Positions 8,954 through 17,102 of a DNA stretch of 64,000 bases are shown here, piece after piece. This DNA comes from Owenweeksia sp. (lineage in GTDB: Bacteria > Bacteroidota > Bacteroidia > Flavobacteriales > Schleiferiaceae), in assembly GCA_002695025.1 (NCBI GenBank), contig NZNV01000017.1, forward strand, positions 186,001 to 250,000, written 5' to 3'. Both the position numbers and the translations under genes were made by a program. The notes beneath the pieces were generated by a model. The model made no database searches and was not told where the DNA came from. It worked only from the letters and a program-made list of their open reading frames with translations. How positions within the stretch are numbered: the stretch's first letter is position 1; every line of letters starts with the position of its first letter.

Positions 8954-9500
8954 ATAGGTTTGTTTGTTTATGTTTAGGAGCTTCCACCCATTGCGGTGGA
9001 AGCTTTTTTATAAGATAGGCGGTAAGAATTCCGCCAACAATGGATTTGATAAAAAGCCCTGGTAACAGCAGGATAAAAGTGTCCCATAGCTGTACTCCTT
9101 CCAGGCTGAGGTAGAGCACGATAAAGCCGGGTACCAAAAGCAGGAAATGGGCCCGCACAAAGATCACAATGTGGTAGAAGAAATTGGCTTCCACACGTTC
9201 ACAGGCCCATCCTATGTAATAGTTGATGAAGGGGAAAGCCCATAAAAAGCCGGCTGTAGGGCCGTATAACTTTTGGTATCCTCCCTGAAAACCTGCGTAT
9301 ACCGGCAGCCCTGCCGCTCCCAATAACAGGTATAAGGCGGCTACTGTAAAACCCACCCTTTTTCCAAACACAGCCGGAATGCAAAACAGCACCAGCGTTT
9401 GTAGAGTGATAGGTATAGTAACCACATCAAATTTTACCGGGGCAACCAGGCAGGTGATAACTAATGCGGTAATGATAATTTTAATCTGCTGTGAACTCAT
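8946..9500 (-). CDS. bioY: Biotin transporter BioY (ECF S-component)
   Basis: This 184-residue integral membrane protein has about six hydrophobic segments. It binds biotin and works alone or with the ECF energising module (EcfA/EcfT). Family features are TIPITLQTLVLF in the first third, the small-residue helix AALYLLLGAAGLPVYAGFQGG, and LYGPTAGFLWAFP. The ATG at 9500 gives the usual length; a longer frame to 9605 lies inside the upstream MATE gene and is not used. It starts 20 bases before that gene ends, so the two are co-transcribed. No ecfAT genes are in the window, so energising subunits must lie elsewhere or be absent. The final codons double as a plus-strand terminator. Confidence 0.92.
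   Translation of the reverse strand: MSSQQIKIIITALVITCLVAPVKFDVVTIPITLQTLVLFCIPAVFGKRVGFTVAALYLLLGAAGLPVYAGFQGGYQKLYGPTAGFLWAFPFINYYIGWACERVEANFFYHIVIFVRAHFLLLVPGFIVLYLSLEGVQLWDTFILLLPGLFIKSIVGGILTAYLIKKLPPQWVEAPKHKQTNLST
8979..9009 (+). terminator. Intrinsic terminator of the cupredoxin gene, inside bioY coding sequence
   Basis: AGCTTCCACC (8979-8988) pairs perfectly with GGTGGAAGCT (8995-9004) around a six-base loop and runs straight into a T-tract. It is 25 bases past the cupredoxin stop codon on the plus strand. The same bases encode the last ~10-15 residues of BioY on the minus strand, where a T-tract is absent on the far side. Confidence 0.85.
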
Positions 9501-10827
9501 GAAGTAGTTTTTTAGACTTCCATTCAAAACGTAAAAAGAGTAGAACGGCAGCAACCGTAAGCCCCAGGGCCAGGCCGTACCATACTCCCAGCGGTCCGAA
9601 TTCAAAAATTATCCCCAGCGAGTATGCCGCACCCACCCCTACCAGCCAATAGGCAATAAAGGTAATAAGTACGGGTACCTTTACTTCTGACATACCGCGT
9701 AATGCTCCCAGTGCAGTCACTTGTAAACCGTCCGATAGCTGAAAGATCACCGCCACAATTAAAAGTTGAGAAGCCAGGTATTGTACCCTCAGGTCATCGG
9801 TGTATAAGGTGGGGAACCAGGAACGGCCCAGGTAGAATAGCAGTCCGCAGAAAAGCATAAAGCCAAGTGCTAGTATGAAGTTGGTGTGGCCGGCCTTGCG
9901 CATGCTGTAAATATCCCTACGCCCCAGTTGGTTACCCACCCTAACGGTAGCTGCTGATCCCAGGCCGGAGGCGGCCATGTAGCTGAGGGATGCCAGGCTG
10001 ATGGCGATCTGGTGGGCGGCCAGTGCTTCGGCATTGATCTGTCCTACAATGATGGCGGCAACGGCAAAGGATGACACTTCAAAAATATATTGCAATCCAG
10101 AAGGTATTCCCAGGGACAGTAATTTTTTGAAATAGGAACGCTTCCACTGTAGCTCCATCCAGTTGGCAAGATGGGTCCTGAATTTTTTACTTCTGAATAC
10201 ATAAAGGAACATGGCAAGAGCCATAATAACGCGGGCTATCAGCGTAGCGTAGCCTGCGCCATCCAACCCCAGGAAAGGGAAGCCCCAGTGGCCAAAGATG
10301 AGCAGGTAATTGAGAAAAATATTAAGGAGGTTGGCACCCAGAGAAGCAACCATGGCAAAACGGGTGTCGGACAGACCTTCTGCAAACTGTTTGAAAGTAA
10401 GGAAAAGCATGAGAGGAAAGATACTGGAGGTAATAATCAGCAGGTAAGAGCTGGACTGCTCCACTACCTGTGGCTCCTGTCCCATGCGATCTGTAAAAAA
10501 GGATACGGTGGCGATGACCAGAAATAATATCAGGGCCGTAAGCATATTGGTAACCAGGCCATGTTTCAGGTAATTGGCCGCTTTTTCAGGCTTGTTCTCC
10601 CCGTCTGCATTGGCGATGGGTGTGGTAAGGCCAATGGCCATGCCGATCCCGAATACCATGAGCATATTAAAAATGGCGTTGGCAAAAGCCCCGGCTGCCA
10701 GTGGGATGGTTCCCAATTGTCCTACCATTATGCTGTCCGCAAGACCTACCAAAACATGCCCCAACTGCCCCAGCATTACAGGCCATGCCAGTTGGATATT
10801 TTTTCGATAATGTTCTAGTGTGGTCAA
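9481..10827 (-). CDS. MATE-family efflux transporter (NorM-like)
   Basis: This 448-residue protein has about twelve hydrophobic segments and belongs to the multidrug and toxin extrusion family, Na+- or H+-driven antiporters in the cytoplasmic membrane. The N-terminus (IQLAWPVMLGQLGHVLVGLADSIMVGQLG) and the mid-protein repeat (LGIPSGLQYIFEVSSFAVAAIIVGQI) show the pseudo-twofold PxxxxQ...D.....G pattern of MatE domains. It sits between a 78-residue acidic protein (26 bases upstream) and bioY (20-base overlap), making a three-gene operon. Substrates cannot be inferred. Long antisense frames exist in this gene but have no family features. Confidence 0.93.
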   Translation of the reverse strand: MTTLEHYRKNIQLAWPVMLGQLGHVLVGLADSIMVGQLGTIPLAAGAFANAIFNMLMVFGIGMAIGLTTPIANADGENKPEKAANYLKHGLVTNMLTALILFLVIATVSFFTDRMGQEPQVVEQSSSYLLIITSSIFPLMLFLTFKQFAEGLSDTRFAMVASLGANLLNIFLNYLLIFGHWGFPFLGLDGAGYATLIARVIMALAMFLYVFRSKKFRTHLANWMELQWKRSYFKKLLSLGIPSGLQYIFEVSSFAVAAIIVGQINAEALAAHQIAISLASLSYMAASGLGSAATVRVGNQLGRRDIYSMRKAGHTNFILALGFMLFCGLLFYLGRSWFPTLYTDDLRVQYLASQLLIVAVIFQLSDGLQVTALGALRGMSEVKVPVLITFIAYWLVGVGAAYSLGIIFEFGPLGVWYGLALGLTVAAVLLFLRFEWKSKKLLHEFTAD

Positions 10828-10852
10828 AACGGGCGCGATTGAGCCCGCGAAG

Positions 10853-11089
10853 TTAGGTCAATAATTCCTCTTCATGCCGTTTCATTTCCCTTTCATAAAA
10901 GGCTTCGGCACAATCCAGGAGGTTGGCAATTTCAGTAATGAGTTCCTCTTCTTCACCTTGAAGCTCATCCATCCATTCCAGTTCGTCATGGTTTACACTC
11001 CACACAAAGCGAGGGTATTGGGTATGCACAATGAAGATCTCATCGGGGAAATCAGTGTTGTCGGCTACAAGAAAGTGAGGTAAGTTCAT
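10853..11089 (-). CDS. Small acidic conserved-type protein, function unknown
   Basis: This is a 78-residue soluble protein, rich in Glu in its second half (ELQGEEEELITEIANLL), with no signal peptide, membrane segment or recognisable motif. The reading frame is open to 11164, but the ATG at 11089 is the only sensible start because a strong terminator (11117-11146) lies between the two. The start MNLPHFLVADN and the segment FPDEIFIVHTQYPRFVW look like a compact conserved fold that I believe recurs in Flavobacteriia, but I cannot name it. It is followed after 26 bases by the MATE gene, so it is first in the MATE-bioY operon. Confidence 0.7.
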   Translation of the reverse strand: MNLPHFLVADNTDFPDEIFIVHTQYPRFVWSVNHDELEWMDELQGEEEELITEIANLLDCAEAFYEREMKRHEEELLT

Positions 11090-11116
11090 CCCTTGGTATT
11101 TAAACTTTTTAAATAT

Positions 11117-11146
11117 AAAAAAACCCCGCATATAGCGGGGTTTTTT
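11117..11146 (-). terminator. Intrinsic terminator after the outer-membrane barrel gene
   Basis: CCCCGC (11124-11129) and GCGGGG (11135-11140) form a GC-only stem with loop ATATA, flanked by seven A on one side and six T on the other, so it could work in both directions. It lies 15 bases past the stop of the minus-strand barrel gene at 11161 and closes the 16992-11161 operon. Confidence 0.88.
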
Positions 11147-11160
11147 GTAAGAAAATTTTT

Positions 11161-11811
11161 TCAAAGCATGAGCAGGTAGGAAATACCTACATTTACAGAG
11201 GCCATGTTCAGGACAAAGTCAAAACCATTGGTTTGGGTTTCTGTGTTGGGGTCTGGTCTTTCGTCAGTGGAAGTTACAGAGGTAAAACCAACAAAACCTA
11301 CCGAGAGCTCGATACCCCAGTGTGTGGTGGGGTAATAGGCAAAGCCAGGGGTAACTCCTATTTGGAAGATGTTTGTCTCAGGACCGGTTTCTGTAACCCC
11401 ATCCTCTTCTTCCTCGCTGCTTGAACTGGCGAAGCCGATTCCTAGATCAGGGTAGAAAAAGAAGCGCTCTGATAGATTGAAATAGTAGCGCCCGAAGATT
11501 TCGGCACCGCCAATGGTGGTGCGGGAAATTATTTCTTCATTGGTAATAGGATTGAGGTCGGTAGTCTTGGAACCGCCTATTCCTGCACGTACACCTAAAA
11601 GCCAGTTATCGGTTAAAGTATAACCTATGGCTGGTGAAAAATTGTATTGGGTTGTCTTTGGGTAGTCAACTTTAATGTTGCCTTGTGTAGATGTGGTCTT
11701 CTCAGTCTGGAAGCCTAATGAGCCTCCCAGGTAAAGGTGATTGGCCAGAGGCTGGGCCATTGCCAGACCTGAAACCAATAGGCCTGTCATCAAAAAAGTA
11801 AGCTTTTTCAT
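11161..11811 (-). CDS. Outer-membrane beta-barrel protein
   Basis: This 216-residue protein has a clear Sec signal peptide (MKKLTFLMTGLLVSGLAMAQ). The rest alternates in short amphipathic strands (FSPAIGYTLTDNWLLGVRAGIG, RFFFYPDLGIGFA, HWGIELSVGFVGF) and ends in a hydrophobic residue after NVGISYLLML, as in OmpA/OprF- or porin-like eight-stranded barrels (PF13505 type). Function is not predictable. It lies 35 bases after the response-regulator gene and just before the terminator, so it is the last gene of the large minus-strand operon. Confidence 0.8.
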   Translation of the reverse strand: MKKLTFLMTGLLVSGLAMAQPLANHLYLGGSLGFQTEKTTSTQGNIKVDYPKTTQYNFSPAIGYTLTDNWLLGVRAGIGGSKTTDLNPITNEEIISRTTIGGAEIFGRYYFNLSERFFFYPDLGIGFASSSSEEEEDGVTETGPETNIFQIGVTPGFAYYPTTHWGIELSVGFVGFTSVTSTDERPDPNTETQTNGFDFVLNMASVNVGISYLLML

Positions 11812-11846
11812 GTGTGTGCATTTTGATTTTACTGCCGGTAGTAACC

Positions 11847-13010
11847 CTATTTACTGGCAAAAGTTTGCACATCAGAGGCGCTAATTTCACTTCCTCCCAA
11901 AATGATGAGCCTTTCCACTACGTTGCGCAACTCACGGATATTGCCGGTCCAGTCAATTTTCTGGAGTTCTTTTAAGGCTGAATCATTGAACTTTTTGAGG
12001 CTCATTCCCTGCTCCTCGGCTATTTTCTGTGCGAAATATTCAGTCAGTACAGGAATATCTTCCTTACGGTCGTTCAGTGGTGGTACTTTAATAAGGATAA
12101 CACTCAGACGGTGGTAGAGGTCTTCACGGAATTTACCCTCTTTTATTTCTTCCTGCAGGTTTTTATTGGTGGCGGCCAGCACGCGTACATTCACCTTTAT
12201 TTCCTTATCGCCACCCACGGGAGTGATCTTTCCTTCCTGTAGTGCCCGTAAAACTTTGGCCTGTGCGCTCAGGCTCATATCACCGATCTCATCCAGGAAG
12301 AGGGTGCCTTCGTTGGCCTGCTCAAATTTTCCTTTACGGTCTTTTACAGCTGAGGTAAAGGCTCCTTTCTTGTGTCCAAAAAGCTCACTTTCAATCAGCT
12401 CGGATGGTATGGCTGCGCAGTTTACCTCTACCATAGGGGCTTTATTACGTTCACTTTTCTGGTGTATCCAATGAGCTACCAATTCCTTACCGGTTCCGTT
12501 AGGACCGGTGATCAGCACGCGGGCTTCGGTAGGGGCCACTTTTTCAATCATTTCCTTGATCTGCTCCAGGGCAGGGGAATCACCGATCATCTGGAAATTA
12601 CGGCCTACCTTTTTCTTCAGTACCTTATTTTCCCGCACCAGGGTATTGCGATCCAGGGCATTGCGAACCGTATTGATGAGGCGGTTAAGATCCGGGGGTT
12701 TGGAGATGTAATCATAAGCACCTTTGCGCATACTCTCAACGGCAGTATCCAGGTCACCGTGCCCGGATATCATGACCACAGCTGTATCAGGATGTTTTTC
12801 CCGTACCTGCTCCAGCACTTCAATGCCGTCCATCCCCGGCATCTTAATGTCGCATAGCGCAAGGTCAAATTCTTTTTCCGACATCAGGTCTAAAGCTTGC
12901 TTGCCGTTTTCAGCCTCTTCTATTTCAAAATCCTTGTTTTCATCCTTGAGGATGTTACGCAGTACATTGCGAATTGCTTTTTCGTCTTCTACAATGAGGA
13001 TTTTTGCCAT
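11847..13010 (-). CDS. Sigma-54-type response regulator lacking GAFTGA and the Fis DNA-binding domain
   Basis: This 387-residue two-domain protein has a receiver domain (1-120; acidic pocket ED at 8-10, phospho-acceptor Asp54, Lys104) and an AAA+ domain of the NtrC family (about 140-370). The AAA+ domain has Walker A GPNGTGKE (169-176), Walker B LFLDEIGD (237-244) and an arginine-finger region. Two hallmarks are missing. The loop that touches sigma-54 reads GAFTSA (216-221) instead of GAFTGA, and the protein stops after the AAA+ lid (VQTFASK), with no C-terminal Fis helix-turn-helix. Typical NtrC proteins have about 450-480 residues. It may act from solution, oligomerise with others, or not activate sigma-54 at all. 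No histidine kinase is adjacent. It overlaps the upstream ppx gene by 22 bases. Confidence 0.9.
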   Translation of the reverse strand: MAKILIVEDEKAIRNVLRNILKDENKDFEIEEAENGKQALDLMSEKEFDLALCDIKMPGMDGIEVLEQVREKHPDTAVVMISGHGDLDTAVESMRKGAYDYISKPPDLNRLINTVRNALDRNTLVRENKVLKKKVGRNFQMIGDSPALEQIKEMIEKVAPTEARVLITGPNGTGKELVAHWIHQKSERNKAPMVEVNCAAIPSELIESELFGHKKGAFTSAVKDRKGKFEQANEGTLFLDEIGDMSLSAQAKVLRALQEGKITPVGGDKEIKVNVRVLAATNKNLQEEIKEGKFREDLYHRLSVILIKVPPLNDRKEDIPVLTEYFAQKIAEEQGMSLKKFNDSALKELQKIDWTGNIRELRNVVERLIILGGSEISASDVQTFASK

Positions 13011-13933
13011 GTGTGTGATTTATTTTGCAAAGTAACCAAAACCCCTTCCTTAAGGGCGTAGGTAGATAGTTTCATAGCACGGATGCCCAGCCTGTTGAGT
13101 ATGAAATCTATCTGTACACATGCCAACACGATCAGGTCGGCACGCATAGGTATCATACCGGGGGTATGCAGCCTTTGTTCAAAATCTGATTCCAGCATAA
13201 GCTTGGAAATAACCCGGTATTCGTACATATCAAAGGTGTAGGTGGTTTGTCCTTCCAGCACTTCCGGACTTTGAAAGCGGTGGGCCGTCATGGCTGCCAG
13301 AGTATCAAATGAACCGCTGCTACCGATCAGGTAGCGAACGGGATGTTTCCTGGCGGCTTCGAAAAGTTCTTCCAGCTCCTGCTCAAAATATTCCTTGAGT
13401 TCATCTGCCTCAGAGGGTTTTATAGGATCACTGGGTTGAAATTTTTGCATAAGCCTGCTGGAGCCAAGCAGGTAACTGCGTTTCCAGTGTACCTCCTGGT
13501 TGTTGGCAATGATAAATTCCGTACTTCCCCCGCCAATATCCATGATCAGGGCGTTTTCAGGGACCAGTTCCAGAGCCTGCTGCACACCCAGGTGTATCAG
13601 CTCAGCTTCCTGGTCGCCATCTATAAGGTTGATCCGGATACCGGTTTGCTCCCATGCTGCCTTGATGAAATCCTGTCCGTTGGAAGCCGAACGTACGGCT
13701 GAAGTAGCAAAGGCATATATTTCATCGGCCTCCCACTTCCGGCAAGTTTCCACGTGGGTTTTTAAGGAGCGGATACCCCGTTCAAAAGAAGCTTCACTGA
13801 TCCGGTTTTCATTCAATCCGCCATCACCCAGGCGCACGGAAAGTTTATCGTTAAAGAGAACCTTACCTTCCGGCAGTTCACGGATTAAAAGGTTAAAGGT
13901 ATTGGTGCCGAGGTCTATTACAGCTATTTTCAT
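12989..13933 (-). CDS. Ppx/GppA-family phosphatase (exopolyphosphatase or pppGpp hydrolase)
   Basis: This 314-residue member of the actin/hsp70 ATPase fold splits polyphosphate or pppGpp. It begins MKIAVIDLGTNTFNLLI, the phosphate-1 motif, and carries the second nucleotide-binding loop ALIMDIGGGSTEFII (about 142-156) and the catalytic Glu region (FATSAVRSASNG). It has only the N-terminal catalytic pair of domains, like the short Ppx proteins of many bacteria, and lacks the HD domain of E. coli Ppx/GppA. The start codon overlaps the MscS stop as ATGA, and its own end overlaps the response regulator, so it is translationally coupled on both sides. Which substrate it prefers cannot be told from sequence. 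Confidence 0.9.
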   Translation of the reverse strand: MKIAVIDLGTNTFNLLIRELPEGKVLFNDKLSVRLGDGGLNENRISEASFERGIRSLKTHVETCRKWEADEIYAFATSAVRSASNGQDFIKAAWEQTGIRINLIDGDQEAELIHLGVQQALELVPENALIMDIGGGSTEFIIANNQEVHWKRSYLLGSSRLMQKFQPSDPIKPSEADELKEYFEQELEELFEAARKHPVRYLIGSSGSFDTLAAMTAHRFQSPEVLEGQTTYTFDMYEYRVISKLMLESDFEQRLHTPGMIPMRADLIVLACVQIDFILNRLGIRAMKLSTYALKEGVLVTLQNKSHTWQKSSL

Positions 13934-14778
13934 ACGTCAGAAGAAGGCATTTGGCGCACCCATATATCGCGTTGCGGGAAGGGAATAATAACTTTACTCT
14001 CGCGGAATTTCCGGTCGATGGCAAAACGAATGTCGCTTTTGGTTCGCTCTATCCTGAACAGGTTCTGTGAAAAGAAAAGCAATGAAAAATCCAGGGAGCT
14101 ATTCCCAAAATCTTTAAAGAAAACGTAGGGTTCCGGTACGTTGAGAACATCCTTGTGTTCTTTGGCACATTCCACCAGTATCTTTTCCACCAGGGCGGTA
14201 TCACTGCCGTAGGCTACTCCTACATCTATCCTGAAACGCGTAACGTTGTTGTTTTGCGACCAGTTGATCACATTGTCAGTGGTCAGCCTGGTGTTGGGTA
14301 CTATCAAGACTATTTCCTCGCGGGTAATGAGGCTGGTGGTACGAAGGCCAACTTCTTTAACCTGTCCTACCACACCACCGATCTCCACAATGTCACCGGA
14401 AGTAACGGTACGTTCCCAGAGGATGATAAAGCCTGCTACGAGATCACGGAAAAAGTCCTGTAAGCCAAGGCCCAGACCCACCAGGAGGGCGGTGGAACCC
14501 GCCAGCAATACAGTTATTTTTATACCTATACTATCTATAGCCAGCAGAATGGCTATGGTATATACAATATAACTGGAGACCTGCACCAGCGCGTAGGCCT
14601 TACGTTGATCAATCCGCCCTTGTGCGCGCTGGCGTTTGAAGAATTTACTGATGACCCATAAAATCAGGGCCGCCAGTAAAAAGATGATTACAATGTTCAG
14701 GATATTGAAGACCTGCAGCTTGAATTTGCCGGATTCAAAAATGGTAAATTCCAGAAAGCTTTTCAGGTCCCTTGTCAT
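13930..14778 (-). CDS. MscS-family mechanosensitive channel
   Basis: This small-conductance mechanosensitive channel has 282 residues, close to E. coli MscS. After an N-terminal membrane segment (IVIIFLLAALILWVISKFF) and two more come the pore-lining Gly/Ala-rich helix (LLAGSTALLVGLGLGLQDFFRDLVAGF) and the beta domain with SGDIVEIGGVVGQVKEVGLRTT and PNTRLTTDNVINWS, all typical. It probably releases solutes on hypo-osmotic shock. It starts one base after the ABC permease stop (TAAGATG) and its own TGA is embedded in the next ATG, so it is a coupled internal gene of the operon. Confidence 0.94.
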   Translation of the reverse strand: MTRDLKSFLEFTIFESGKFKLQVFNILNIVIIFLLAALILWVISKFFKRQRAQGRIDQRKAYALVQVSSYIVYTIAILLAIDSIGIKITVLLAGSTALLVGLGLGLQDFFRDLVAGFIILWERTVTSGDIVEIGGVVGQVKEVGLRTTSLITREEIVLIVPNTRLTTDNVINWSQNNNVTRFRIDVGVAYGSDTALVEKILVECAKEHKDVLNVPEPYVFFKDFGNSSLDFSLLFFSQNLFRIERTKSDIRFAIDRKFRESKVIIPFPQRDIWVRQMPSSDV

Positions 14779-14779
14779 C

Positions 14780-16087
14780 TTAATTTCGGTAGGTTATCCA
14801 TTTAAAGATCTCCTTCAGTGCTGGCTTTTTACCGTACATCAGAATACCGGTCCCGTAGATGCGTCCTGCAAGCCACGTCATAGCTATAAAGGTGCTTACC
14901 AAAAGTAACATGGAAAGCCCTAATTGCCACCACGGCACGGAAAAAGGCACTCTTGCCATCATCACGATGGGAGAGGTAAATGGAATGATGGAAAACCAAA
15001 AGGCAATGGGGCCGTCCGGGTTGTCCAGGGCACGTATTAAAACGATAATGGAGGCAATAAGCGGAAGTGATACCGGGAACATAAACTGCTGGGTGTCGGA
15101 CTCCTTATCCACGGATGAGCCTATGGCGGCAAAAATGGCGGCATATAGCAAGTACCCGAAAAGGAAAAAGAAGAGAAAACACCCTATGATGTAAGGGAAG
15201 TTAATCTGGCCTATGGTGTCCATGATCTTAAAGATCATATCATTATCGGGTTGGTAGCCGGGTGCCGAAATGTTTGTGGTGTCCATGGCATCGCCTAAAA
15301 TGAAAACGGCAGCTACAAAATAAAGACCGATGCCGAAGATGAGCCAGATGAGGAATTGAAGCAGAGCCACGGAAGCCAGTCCTATGATCTTTCCCATCAT
15401 CATCTCAAATGGCTTCACCGAAGAAACCATTACTTCCACTATCCGGCTGGTTTTTTCTTCGATCACGCCTCGCATGATCTGGGCTCCATAGATGAAAACA
15501 AAAAGGTAGATCAGGAACCCGGCAATATACCCGATACCCATCTTCACCGGGGTTAAACTTTCCTTTTCGGTGCCCTCTTTAATATTTATGGTCTTTATAC
15601 TCACACTGGTTTTAGTGCGCGCCAGTACATCCGGGTCTACACCCTGGGTCTTGAGTTTTTCCTTTTGGATGTATTGTTCCAGTTGGTCTTCGATGTAATC
15701 TTCAGTGGAAACATTAACATCACCCTCGGTATAAAGAACAATGTTACGCCCGATAAAATCCGGGTCCATACCCTGGCCAGCGGGGATGTACAAAAGACCA
15801 TAATGGCCACTTTCGCGAAAGAACTGCCGCGCCTGTTCCAGGGTGTATTGCCGCGGATCGAGGTAGTTGAATTTTAGGTTTTCGCGCCCCCGGTTAAAAT
15901 CAAGTAGCACCGGTTCATCCAGTACCACAATAACGCGATCTTCAGGAGGCAGCGTGGCAAAATAGGCCGGAAGTATAAACAGACCGGCTGATAGAACCGG
16001 GCCTAAAATGGTCATGATCAAAAAGCTGCGCTTTCGGATCCGGGTCATAAACTCCCTTTGAATGATCAAAGCTATTTTTGAGTTCAT
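14780..16087 (-). CDS. ABC-2-type exporter permease (NatB-like)
   Basis: This 435-residue permease has an N-terminal membrane segment (RKRSFLIMTILGPVLSAGLFIL), a large extracytoplasmic domain (about 45-180), then five or six membrane segments, the arrangement of NatB/YhaP-type ABC-2 permeases. The segment VIEEKTSRIVEVMVSSVKPFEMMMGKIIG is the conserved cytoplasmic coupling region of this group. It pairs with the ATPase gene immediately upstream (ATGA overlap). NatAB was described as a sodium exporter in Bacillus, but most homologues are uncharacterised, so the substrate is open. Downstream coupling is to the MscS channel. Confidence 0.9.
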   Translation of the reverse strand: MNSKIALIIQREFMTRIRKRSFLIMTILGPVLSAGLFILPAYFATLPPEDRVIVVLDEPVLLDFNRGRENLKFNYLDPRQYTLEQARQFFRESGHYGLLYIPAGQGMDPDFIGRNIVLYTEGDVNVSTEDYIEDQLEQYIQKEKLKTQGVDPDVLARTKTSVSIKTINIKEGTEKESLTPVKMGIGYIAGFLIYLFVFIYGAQIMRGVIEEKTSRIVEVMVSSVKPFEMMMGKIIGLASVALLQFLIWLIFGIGLYFVAAVFILGDAMDTTNISAPGYQPDNDMIFKIMDTIGQINFPYIIGCFLFFFLFGYLLYAAIFAAIGSSVDKESDTQQFMFPVSLPLIASIIVLIRALDNPDGPIAFWFSIIPFTSPIVMMARVPFSVPWWQLGLSMLLLVSTFIAMTWLAGRIYGTGILMYGKKPALKEIFKWITYRN

Positions 16088-16992
16088 AAGGAAGATACTT
16101 TTTGGATAAATATTTTGTCAAGGCTGGGGATCAACTCCTTGAAGAGAAGCACATTTCCCTGTGACATCAATTGTGTAAGAAGTTTATTGGGCAGATGTTC
16201 TTCCAGTTGTATTTCCAGTTTCCAGATGCCTTCTTCCTTTGTACTGCTTAGCAGCACCGAACCATCGCTCAGGGTGGGGGGCTGAGCTTCCTCATTGGCC
16301 AGTTCCACAATATACTTATTGGATTTATACTCCTGTTGGATGCTTTTAAGCGGGCCTTCCAGTATTTTTTCCGAGCGGTTGATCAGCGCTATGCGATCAC
16401 ATATTTCCTCAACGGACTCCATCCTGTGGGTGGAGAATATCACCGTAGCTCCGGCATCGCGCAGTAGTTTTATTTCGGATTTGATGAGGTTGGTATTGAT
16501 AGGGTCGAAACCGGTAAAAGGTTCGTCAAATATGAGCAGGGAGGGTTCATGTATTACAGTGGAAACAAACTGCACCTTTTGCGCCATTCCTTTACTGAGT
16601 TCTTCAATATTCTTGTTCCACCAGCTTTCCATACCGAAACGTTGGAACCATTTCCGGGCTTTATCTCTTGCATCCTGTTTGGAAAGGCCTTTGAGACGGG
16701 CCAGGTAGATGACTTGTTCTCCCGCCTTCATTTTGGGATACAAGCCTCTTTCTTCCGGCAAATAGCCTATTTGATGGATATGGTGTGGTTTGAGTAGTTC
16801 CCCGTTGATCTTCACCATTCCCTGGTCCGGAGCGGTGATCTGGTTTATAATTCGGATCAACGAAGTTTTACCGGCACCGTTAGGTCCCAATAAACCAAAA
16901 ATACTACCTTCAGGAACTTCCATAGAAACCCCCTTGAGGGCGGTATGGGAGCTATAAAACTTAGATACATTTTGTACCGATACGGATGCCAT
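16084..16992 (-). CDS. ABC transporter ATPase (NatA-like)
   Basis: This 302-residue nucleotide-binding subunit has Walker A GLLGPNGAGKTSLIRI (about 33-48), the signature LSKGMAQKVQF in place of LSGGQ, Walker B LLIFDEPFTGFDP and the H-loop FSTHRME. The last ~90 residues are the extra C-terminal domain found in ABC-2 exporters of the NatA/drug type. It drives the permease encoded next. It is the first gene of the six-gene operon ending at 11161. The DNA between its ATG and 17070 carries no promoter that I could assign with confidence (a TAATTTTA near 17005 matches the -7 consensus in seven of eight positions on the minus strand). Confidence 0.92.
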   Translation of the reverse strand: MASVSVQNVSKFYSSHTALKGVSMEVPEGSIFGLLGPNGAGKTSLIRIINQITAPDQGMVKINGELLKPHHIHQIGYLPEERGLYPKMKAGEQVIYLARLKGLSKQDARDKARKWFQRFGMESWWNKNIEELSKGMAQKVQFVSTVIHEPSLLIFDEPFTGFDPINTNLIKSEIKLLRDAGATVIFSTHRMESVEEICDRIALINRSEKILEGPLKSIQQEYKSNKYIVELANEEAQPPTLSDGSVLLSSTKEEGIWKLEIQLEEHLPNKLLTQLMSQGNVLLFKELIPSLDKIFIQKVSSL

Positions 16993-17069
16993 GCGGTAAA
17001 ATTAATAGATGCAAGGAAAGGTTGGGAAAGATTACCTTAAAAATTGATATTTGAACCAAAAGCAAATGA

Positions 17070-17094
17070 AAAGCCCCTGTGGTACAGGGGCTTT
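17070..17094 (-). terminator. Intrinsic terminator after dnaJ
   Basis: AAAGCCCCTG (17070-17079) pairs perfectly with CAGGGGCTTT (17085-17094) around loop TGGTA. It begins nine bases past the dnaJ stop on the minus strand; the T-rich end is short on both sides, so efficiency is uncertain. Confidence 0.75.
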
Positions 17095-17102
17095 AAGCAT
17101 TT

